The notes beneath the pieces are model-generated. The model saw only the letters and a list, made by a program, of their open reading frames with translations. It did not search any database and had not been told where the DNA came from. Position numbers and translations under genes: made by a program. Positions 57,401 through 64,000 of a stretch of 64,000 bases of DNA are shown piece by piece (the stretch's first letter is position 1; each line of letters starts with the position of its first letter). The DNA is taken from NCBI GenBank assembly GCA_914767715.1, contig OU612067.1:20155001-20219000 (forward strand), read 5' to 3'. The DNA is from Membranipora membranacea. Its lineage: Eukaryota > Bryozoa > Gymnolaemata > Cheilostomatida > Membraniporidae.

Positions 57401-58642
57401 TAGAAGAGCCAGGGATACTATCATTCCTTTAACAAAAGAATGGTATAAAGCAGTTGTAGTGATGAGAAATTTGAATAAGATGTCAAAACATTTAAATTGA
57501 TGTAAAATTGTTGACAGTGTTTTAATTCTAAACTTATTTTTCTAGTTTTAGGCTCAATCTATTGGAGGCCTACGTCAGTTCTCCCATCGCACAGCTTAAG
57601 CGTCCCGAGGGACACGACTCATGCAAAGTCAAAAAATCAATGCCTTCAACTCTGTTCGACAGATTTCACATGTCAGTCTGCAGGTAGGCCTATAAATCTT
57701 GTTGCATGTTGCTTCGGTTTTTGTGTGTCTTTAAGGGTCTTAGTGAGAATTAGGTTTGAGATCTACAATATAAACAGTTGCCAAGAAAAGTAGCTCCATA
57801 ATGGCAAATGTTCAAGAACCTACTTGGAATTGTCTTCTCTCTACATGGATGCGGCTCTTCTTTTTCCTTAGAGAGCAAAGAGTTAGATATTATCAGAAGG
57901 TTTGAAGTACAATAAAAGGGTAAAATTATAAAAGGATTGAGAACAGTTATTGTTTTGGTTTCAAATTTCTATTGGTTTGTTGTTTACACCCAGGATGTAC
58001 CAAGTATGGTTAGGCTTGCTTTATTTTGCATTCAATAATGACTAGGTATCTAATAATGCATGGTGTTACCTGAGATAAAGTATCACTGCGGTTTCTCAGT
58101 CACTGCCATTTACAAACCAAGGCAATGATACAAGGCTATCAGTAGTGAAATTTGGTACATTGATATTGTGATACCAAGGCGTGCCTGTCATCTTATTACT
58201 ACCAATGTCACATGGCCTGCTCACCAAGTATACAAAACGAACACCAGCCACATAATGGATAGTTGCATGCCCCTAATTCTTACTTGCAGTTTTATGAGCT
58301 CTAAAACTACACATAATTGAATGCCACGCAAATTTTTACTTTTGAGAACCAAAGCGGACCCATGACACTCATACACAGAGTTACTTATGTATTTATTTAT
58401 TTATTTATAGAGTTTGGATTAAAGGTATACAAATTACACATAGTGAAAGACCTGTTGACCTCTAGAAAAAAATTGTTTTATTGTATATTTATTTTTTCAT
58501 CTATGTTATTGTAGCCTTTAGTGACGATGAGAATGTTTGTGACAGCGACAGTCGTACAGAGTCTGATGCTCCGTTCGGATTATCTTATACTGGCAGAGAC
58601 TACATGCAGAAGAGCCAAACACCGTGGGCATTGTTTGTATGA
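45499..58642 (+). CDS. Secreted four-LamG-domain protein with PAN-like tail, copy 2
   Basis: Tandem paralogue of the gene ending at 44484. Exons: 45499-45562, 46398-46466, 46959-47055, 47474-47558, 48290-48455, 49187-49274, 49776-49942, 50309-50446, 50681-50798, 51203-51408, 51657-51774, 52313-52524, 53149-53341, 53531-53660, 54037-54196, 54899-55051, 55410-55580, 55976-56246, 56581-56777, 57552-57683, 58515-58642. They join into 1,020 residues plus stop. MRFTLVVTLIVILITAGLAS is a clear signal peptide. Four LamG-like domains lie at about 22-245, 246-465, 466-670 and 671-934, each ending C-x19-C, then a PAN/Apple-like tail with NQCLQLCSTDFTCQSA. Only one version of exon 5 was found here. Introns still show similarity to copy 1 (after exon 7, before exons 4 and 16), so the duplication was one event. 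Exact function unknown; a secreted lectin-like, adhesive or matrix role is inference from the domains. Confidence 0.92.
45720..45965 (+). repeat. C-rich, strand-asymmetric simple repeat
   Basis: CCATC/CCACC/CCGTC-type units almost without G on the plus strand at the left, becoming (CCGTCCGCCCATCTGT)n. In intron 1 of LamG copy 2. The Pro/His-rich open frame is an artefact. Confidence 0.85.
47365..47430. mobile_element. 'TAGACAG' MITE end fragment, LamG copy 2 intron 3
   Basis: GAGTTGTCCTCTCTCCATTT and flanks, at the same position before exon 4 as in copy 1 (29791-29862). Confidence 0.65.
48587..48808. mobile_element. MITE, 'TGTTATAGTCAG' family, copy 2
   Basis: Ends TTAAAGACTATACCCAAA and the complement of GTTCTTTGGGTAGAATTTAA; arms contain TGTTATAGTCAGGCAGTTAC. 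Interior carries a further palindrome (TACTTGGCATGG / CCATGCCAAGTA). Confidence 0.75.
50065..50225 (+). mobile_element. SINE body fragment
   Basis: CGACTACTGGGGTTTGGATG and GTGCTTCGACCTGCCAGCAA match the body of the SINE at 23031; the tRNA head is missing. In intron 7 of LamG copy 2. Confidence 0.6.
52125..52215 (+). mobile_element. Diverged tRNA-like SINE head
   Basis: GCGTAGATGAATGGATAGCA and AGGCCCGGGCTCATAACTCG resemble degenerate A and B boxes. In intron 11 of LamG copy 2. Confidence 0.45.
52695..53159 (+). mobile_element. SINE-containing insertion with 66-bp flanking duplication of the exon 13 acceptor
   Basis: 52695-52760 and 53094-53159 are direct repeats containing AAAGGTGCATTCAATCTTAT and the acceptor TTTCAAG|GAGCTAGGA of exon 13. 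Between them is a tRNA-headed SINE (AGCAATCGGTTAGCATG, GGGTGCGAATCCC at about 52960-53035) plus other sequence. Confidence 0.75.
54275..54350. repeat. (TA)n microsatellite
   Basis: Imperfect TA repeats after exon 15 of LamG copy 2. Confidence 0.85.
56448..56517 (+). repeat. (TCTTG)n/(TCTCG)n microsatellite
   Basis: About 13 pentamer units, pyrimidine-rich, in intron 18 of LamG copy 2, about 65 bp before exon 19. Confidence 0.92.
57014..57108 (-). mobile_element. U2 snRNA-headed SINE, copy 2
   Basis: On the minus strand: CACTTCTCGGCCTATTGGCT then AAGATCAAAGTATC, nearly identical to the U2 snRNA 5' end over about 30 bases. The body GGCAGCTTGCTGCACAC is shared with 6011-6087. In intron 19 of LamG copy 2. 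Confidence 0.75.
58384..58410 (+). repeat. (TATT)n microsatellite
   Basis: GTATTTATTTATTTATTTAT in intron 20 of LamG copy 2. A similar TTTATTTAT tract lies at 36706-36730. Confidence 0.85.
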
Positions 58643-59836
58643 CACCCCATAGGATAGCTAATTTTTTTCATTTAAAAGTGCGTTTGTGTATATTTTTTTA
58701 AAAGTTTGTTTTGATTTAAAATTAATCATTTTTAATGATGGTACCACAGCAAATTAGTCAGCCGAAGTCATTATGGTCCTTTTTGAATTGACATGACTTG
58801 TTTAATTGGATAATTTGATTTATTTCATTGAAAAATATGGACATACCTTGCAACTTGTATTAACTTTTCTATGTTCTTGTATTGTTCTTATCATAAAAAT
58901 GAGTTGTATCACAACAATTGATCAGCAAGTATAGGCTTGGCACTGGTTCTGGCAGTCAGGAAAAGTTTGGTGGGTGACCACCCGTAAAACATCTGGGACA
59001 CCAAATCGAGACCACATCATATATATTAAAAACAGTATACATTGTAGGAACATGTTTGGCCGGAAGGTAGTATATTGATAGTCACTTGATTCTCAGCCTT
59101 TTGGTCTGGATTGTCTAAATCCTAGACAGGAGGCTAAAGTAGCTATATATAGGGATAGTCTGGAGCACACATGGCAAATTTAACTCCCCTTTCTTATGTC
59201 TATGCACCACTTGCGCTTGCGACTTTGTGCTGAAGCCGTTTGGATACCACATACAGGTATAATGGGGTCACAGTTGCTTTTCTTAGTGCAGTTCACTTCT
59301 TCGCCATTATATGCTGTCGCAAGGAAATAATATGAGAAGATTGCTTCACATTGTGATAACAAATAAGGGGATCCTCTCGAGCATCTAGGAAGTTTGTTTG
59401 CATGTATAAAGATTGAGCAAGGAAGATCAAACAATTATATACCATTTATTTTACACATTTAAATTACAAATTTAGTATTCGCATTTAGTATACTATTTAT
59501 AAAGAAGCATTTAATTTACGTTCAATCATCAAGCACATATCATTCAAACCTCACTTTTCTGATTATACCTTTTTCTTCATCTTGAGTGAAATTTGTTTTT
59601 ATCCCTTTTTCTCGATGGCTGATTTTGAAAAACATTCTCATCAAATTATATTATGCCAATAAAGTTTGTTTGTTTGTTTGTTTAATTTATGACTTCTCAT
59701 CAGAGAATGCTTACATAAGAAAAGGAGTGTGCTTTCAAAAAGCCCCTCTAAAAATATATGAACAAAAATAAAATAAATTCTTTCAAACGGCATAAAACTC
59801 AGGATTGGCAAAAATTCCACATTTTTTCTTCTCAGT
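58643..59836. other. Spacer after LamG copy 2
   Basis: No gene. Holds a possible U2-like head at 59090-59125 (TTGATTCTCAGCCTTTTGGT), a faint 5S-like stretch at 58970-59000, and at 59650-59690 ATTATGCCAATAAAGTTTGT then (TTTG)n, which looks like a LINE 3' tail on the plus strand. Confidence 0.4.
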
Positions 59837-60755
59837 TCAACATTTAGGCATATTAATTGTGCCCTTAGAGTTTCGCTTTGAGCCTCTGAGTCCGGTTTTA
59901 TTGAGCGGAAGTTGATTGTGTAGGGGATGGTTATCGTCAGATAAAATATGATGTATGTATTTGTGGCATATGTCGTTTAGTAAGTCATTTAGTGGTAGCG
60001 AATTCGCAGCTGCTAGTCGATCATCGTAGTGTTCGAGGTCAGAGAAAATAATCCTCATAGCAAGCCGCTGACATCTCTCAATATCATTCCTCAGACATTC
60101 GGTGGTGTAAGGGTACCAAGCAGCTGTGGGTGATAGCTGCGACTACTTGGGTTTTGTACATTAGTACTAGGCTTTGTTGGTTTACTCCGGACTGTTTTAA
60201 TACGAGCAGACCGTGACATCTTTTGTTCGCTGACTTAGTGATGTTAGCCACATGCTCATTGAATCGTAGATGTTGGTCGATGGTAAGACCGAGTAGTTTG
60301 GTAGAAGCTACGTTGTCTACGTCGTGTGATTGATTCATTGTGAGAGTTTTTGACATTATCATCTGTTTCTTAAGAGAAAGGTTCAATGCCTTAGTTTTTG
60401 TAGCATTCAGTAGCATTTTGTTGTCGTGCGCCCATTTAGTACATTCATCGATAAGCTGCTGACTGACGGGTGGAGGTTCAAACTTGACAGCGTTGTAAGT
60501 ATTGCTTATTATTTGAAGATCAGCTTTCTGGAGAGACAGGTAGTTGGTTGTGCCATCAGCGTATTTCACAGTGCTGGCAGTGGAGAATTGAAGCGAATCC
60601 ACAAACGCCAGCCATAGAGTAGGTCCAGTCCACACAAGGTCCCTTGTGGAACGCCTATGTTGAAAGATGCAGTGTGAGATTTCACTTGGTGCTGATGAAT
60701 CACTACTAGTTGTTTTCTGTTTTCTAGATAACTCGCGACTAAAGTTTTAAATAAA
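59837..60755 (-). mobile_element. Degenerate LINE (non-LTR) reverse transcriptase fragment
   Basis: Minus-strand remnant of the C-terminal half of a non-LTR retrotransposon RT. In order it shows SYLENRKQ, then FNIGVPQGT, then after a frameshift near 60650 GPTLWLAFVDSL, then KYADGTT (the catalytic YADD changed to YADG), a W-x-x-x-N-K-M-x-L-N-x-x-KTK thumb block, LLGLTIDQHLRFNEHV, and, after a second frameshift near 60120, ERCQRLAMRII, LEHYDDRLAAANSLPL and the C-terminal tail to a stop at 59837. Two frameshifts and the lost catalytic Asp make it inactive. No endonuclease or 5' part is visible, as expected for 5'-truncated LINE insertions. The clade is not assigned. Confidence 0.88.
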
Positions 60756-60829
60756 GAAGAAAGAAAGCTGTTTGAATTTAGCTGAAGAATAAAGAACTAA
60801 CTTTTTTTTATTGTTGTCTGTTTGAGCTC

Positions 60830-60911
60830 TAGCCTTATCCTGACTTGTCAAGCTTTGTAGGGGGGGGGGAAGGCGGATTCCCCACCAAACATAGCTTGTC
60901 AAGCCAGGCTA
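60830..60911. repeat. Hairpin family B, copy 4
   Basis: AGCCTTATCCTGACTTGTCA pairs with TAGCTTGTCAAGCCAGGCTA around a loop with nine G in a row. Confidence 0.7.
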
Positions 60912-62100
60912 TCTGACTCGACTCCATGCATACTGCCCTGGTAACAAAATGAAGCTCTGAAATACAGTCATGGCGCATGGGACAACTCCCTAATACAACA
61001 TAACCACCTTGACTATGCTAACAACTCTGGAGTTGTCCGTTCAACGCACATTTTCACAAACTTACATGTGAAATTTCATTGGCTGTGTATTAATTTATAT
61101 TGGCTGAGAACCTAGGCCAAATTTCAACATCAAGCACAATACGAGTCAACCATAGCCCACACGATAGTAAGATTAAGGCTATATATATATGTGATGTAGT
61201 TCGGCGGTAAATGTCAGGTGTCAATGCTAGTTTTGCAGAACCACATATGAATTGGCAGGAGTTGCACATCTAGGTTGGGAGGAGTCTCGAGTGTTCAAGT
61301 CACCACTCACCAGATAGAGTTGGCTGGATAAAATAGTAACTGCACATTTAGACTAACATAGAGCTGAATATCAATTTGTTGGTGAGCATACCTAGCAATT
61401 GTATTTCATATCTAAATGATTGTTGAACTTGTTTGCAGTAAGTAAGTTAATTAAAAAAAGTAAGTAAATAACTAAGTAAATAACCTATTTTATTACTGAC
61501 TTTAACTAACTGCAAGTAACTCATGACCTTGGTTGGTAATAGTAAGTAAGTAATGGTGATTGTGTTGCTTGTTACTTTTCTTTGCACTACTACTACCTAC
61601 TACCTACTACCTACTAGATGCATGGGCCCCTGGGACTTACTAATGTCTTTACTTTGCCAATGTCCACTATCAACCACCCAAAAAATAGTGGACATTAGTA
61701 AAGTAAAGACATGTAAGTCCCAGGGGCCCATGACTAGGTGCTACTAACTATATGCAATGATGATGCTGCAGAGACTGAGAGAGCAGCAAGCAATCACACA
61801 ACCAACTATTGCTCACTACTGACTCACCACAGTCACACTATCGATCTATCTGAAACTTACTAAACAATCCTCATTCGGACCTTCTGACTTCTGACAGCAA
61901 TTAGGTGAATGCAGCAATTGAAAAAAGAAGGTACAAATGAGGACTGTTGTATGTCACTAACCCACTTTGTTGTAGTCACAGTGTCACCATGAGGCCTTCA
62001 ATATATGATGTAAATTTTGTTTCTCAACACCTTTCAGATAACAGACATCTGTTTCGGCTCTGTCTAGTTCAAGGTTGCCTACAGAAGTGAATAAAAAGTG
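60912..62100. other. Gene-free stretch before the small putative gene
   Basis: AGTAAGTAA-type simple repeats at 61436-61560 and the palindrome at 61613-61737. No exon recognised. Confidence 0.5.
61613..61737. mobile_element. Palindromic MITE
   Basis: CTAGATGCATGGGCCCCTGG pairs with CCAGGGGCCCATGACTAG; arms continue through TGTCTTTACTTTGCCAATGT and are about 55 bp long. Confidence 0.88.
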
Positions 62101-62653
62101 ATGACGTCGCGGCACGTACAAGTGAAACATAATCAAACCATCGAACCTCTTAGTTTTGGGCATAAAACTACAGCAGTAAGCGGACATTTCCCGGCAAGCC
62201 TCATACAGGCAAATCACGGATACCATCACTTGGGCTATCACGATGACAACATGACCATGGAGACATACCTAAACCAGGTCAATATGATAGACCATTCAGT
62301 AAACAAGCTGTTTGAGTCTATGAGCATTGCATACAACAATAACAGGTTAGTTGATGTTGCAGTTATTCTGTCAGATTTGAAGTTGCAGGCTATATTGTTT
62401 AACACATCATTGCCTAAGCACTATGTCTTTCGACTGCCCTTCCGCGAGGCAATTACAATCATTTTTGGCGAAACATGTTTCACATAGACATTTAGAAAAG
62501 ATGGTAGGGGGAGGCAATAATCCAATCAAATGTCAATACGAAGAAACATCGGTGCAGTGCTATAAGCTCCTCCTGCGGGGTCTTGAACAAAGACTCGGCT
62601 TCAAAAGCAGTTCGAGACCTATGGATTATTCAGATAGAGGACACCTTCTATAG
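62101..62653 (+). CDS. Putative small two-exon gene, function unknown
   Basis: An open frame from ATG at 62101 reaches a donor (CAG|GTTAG) at 62345; a 142-bp intron ending TTTCACATAG leads to a second exon 62488-62653. The join keeps frame and gives 136 residues. The protein is hydrophilic, with METYLNQVNMIDHSVNKLF in the middle and a C-terminal YKLLLRGLEQRL. There is no signal peptide or membrane segment. The spacing of an AVNNMD-like helix and a late LRGL helix is loosely reminiscent of the Spot14/MID1IP1 family, but that is a weak guess from memory. No polyadenylation signal was found close downstream. Unspliced reading through also stays open to 62487, so the intron is not certain. Confidence 0.35.
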
Positions 62654-63464
62654 CATTCTAGTGAAGGCAGCACCCCCTAACTCTCTTAGAACTACTGGCC
62701 TGCAATGTTGCTGTCACTGTGTAGGCTATGATGTTGATGTACCCAATGGCTAGGATTGTACCTCATATGTTGATCACATTCTAATTTGTTAATGCGGCTT
62801 TGTGACCATTGCTCATCATTCTCGTTGTACACTGCACTAAACAATTCTTTCTATTCAATGCTAGGTCAGCATAAAAATAGACCACACAGGTGCAAACATC
62901 ATCTGTAAAAAATGTGTGCTGCATGTTTGTATTTTACATAGATCAGTTTGTCACTTGCTGTTCTAGTTTATAACCTCTTGAACCATCTGCCTGCAACTTG
63001 CTGGTTATGCTGTAACAGGATGAAGATGATTGGGTAGGATTAATGTTTTGGTGATAAATTACAACTCTATGCCAAGTAAAACCACAGTAATGATTATTGA
63101 TGTGTGGTGTGAAACTATCCTTGATCTATAACATGTCTGCAGAGCTCACCTTGAGATATGCTATATATATATACATATATATACTATATATTATACTATA
63201 TATTATACTATATAGCCTATAATACTCAGTCTTGCAGGTCATAAGGTCAAGCCTTTCAAAGTCTAGGAAATGACCAGTTATTTTTCAAATGTAGGCCAGT
63301 GCAAGTAGATGTATCAATGAAGGAGGGTGATTGGATTAATTGTAAAGATGGAATTTTGAAAATCCGTTGTTTAATGTTATTGTTGATATTCACTATGGTT
63401 CCATGTCTCAAATTTCGAATTATGAACGCTAGCCATTTCAATGATGAAAAAACATGAAAAACAT

Positions 63465-63565
63465 CTGCCGCGGCCGAGACTTGAACCCTGGTCTCCCGCG
63501 TCAATGCCCTTTGAAGTCATCGTTTGCAAACGCGCTAACCATTGGAATGATGCAATTCAATACAG
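63465..63565 (-). mobile_element. tRNA-headed SINE (minus strand)
   Basis: On the minus strand AATGGTTAGCGCGTTTGCAA is an A-box region and CCAGGGTTCAAGTCTCGGCC a B-box region. The plus-strand open frame reading RGRDLNPG is the usual artefact of such a B box. Confidence 0.7.
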
Positions 63566-63851
63566 TATATCTATTCTCGTCAAAGATTGTCGATTGGTTC
63601 ATGCGGGAGTTGACTTTAATGCCATTCCCATTGATCAATATCTCCCGAAATCCTTCCGAAATCGCTACATGGAACCATAGTGAATTTGGAACTGCGGCTA
63701 AGCATTGCCGAGATCGGAAACCTGAGTTACCAAAGAACTTTTCCTCCCGTGGATGCTTTACCCCTCTAGGTTAATGTGAAAGAGTGAGTCGTTGAAAATA
63801 ATACCAACTTCGGCATCTCGGCGATCAGCGATGATTATAGATGAAGAAATG

Positions 63852-63899
63852 AAGCCTTTTCACACGGTCGTAGGAAAATTGGCCGTGTGTCAAGGCTAA
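63852..63899. repeat. Hairpin family A, short copy
   Basis: AAGCCTTTTCACACGG pairs with CCGTGTGTCAAGGCTA around an A-rich loop. Confidence 0.6.
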
Positions 63900-64000
63900 G
63901 AGATTTGCGTAGCAGCAATAAAAGCTTCTGAAAGATCTAGGTGAATAAATGACCAAGCTTGCTGTGATGGTTTCTTCGGACATAATTATCAAATTGGTCG

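Larger units (their letters stand above)
62654..64000. other. Right end of window
   Basis: No gene recognised. A (TA)n tract at 63160-63215, a minus-strand SINE at 63465-63565 and a family A hairpin at 63852. Confidence 0.5.

Noticed and set aside
63441-63774. Open frames containing RGRDLNPG
   Set aside because: This peptide is the reverse-strand translation of a tRNA-type B box; the region is a SINE.

Overview
The window looks like nuclear DNA from an invertebrate animal. It is AT-rich, its genes are split by many GT-AG introns (from about 150 bp to 9.6 kb), the proteins are animal families (Orai calcium channel, proteasome subunit PSMD8, secreted LamG-like proteins), and introns and spacers are full of foldback MITEs, tRNA-headed SINEs, snRNA-like SINEs and a decayed LINE. 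I cannot name the species. There are no prokaryotic operons, CRISPR arrays or rRNA genes.

Layout. 1-3.9 kb: no gene found, only hairpins and AT-rich DNA. 3,945-17,288 (minus): Orai channel gene, three exons found; its 3 kb and 9.6 kb introns hold most of the MITEs, including one MITE nested inside another. 17.3-20.8 kb: spacer with two inverted repeats. 20,789-25,239 (plus): complete eight-exon PSMD8/Rpn12 gene. 26,170-44,484 and 45,499-58,642 (plus): two complete tandem paralogues, 21 coding exons each, encoding secreted proteins of 1,030 (or 1,017) and 1,020 residues with a signal peptide, four LamG/jelly-roll-like domains and a Cys-containing PAN/Apple-like tail. 59.8-60.8 kb (minus): frameshifted LINE reverse transcriptase remnant. 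62.1-62.65 kb (plus): possible small two-exon gene. 62.7-64 kb: repeats, including a minus-strand tRNA-type SINE.

The tandem LamG pair is the most interesting part. I rebuilt both genes exon by exon; every intron position and phase matches and both reading frames close. The first copy has two alternative versions of exon 5, and reading frame alone forces use of exactly one, which is the signature of mutually exclusive splicing. An 85-bp perfect-looking hairpin sits in the intron between them. All four LamG-like domains in both proteins end in an exact C-x19-C motif. Several exon edges have been copied: a 151-bp tandem array repeats the end of exon 6 with its splice donor four times, a donor-like motif is repeated after exon 15, and the exon 13 acceptor of the second gene is duplicated around a SINE. 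Exon 16 is far more alike between the paralogues than the exons around it, suggesting gene conversion.

The genes have no evident shared pathway: calcium entry (Orai), protein degradation (PSMD8) and extracellular proteins (LamG pair). All coordinates, lengths and identities were derived by eye from the sequence.
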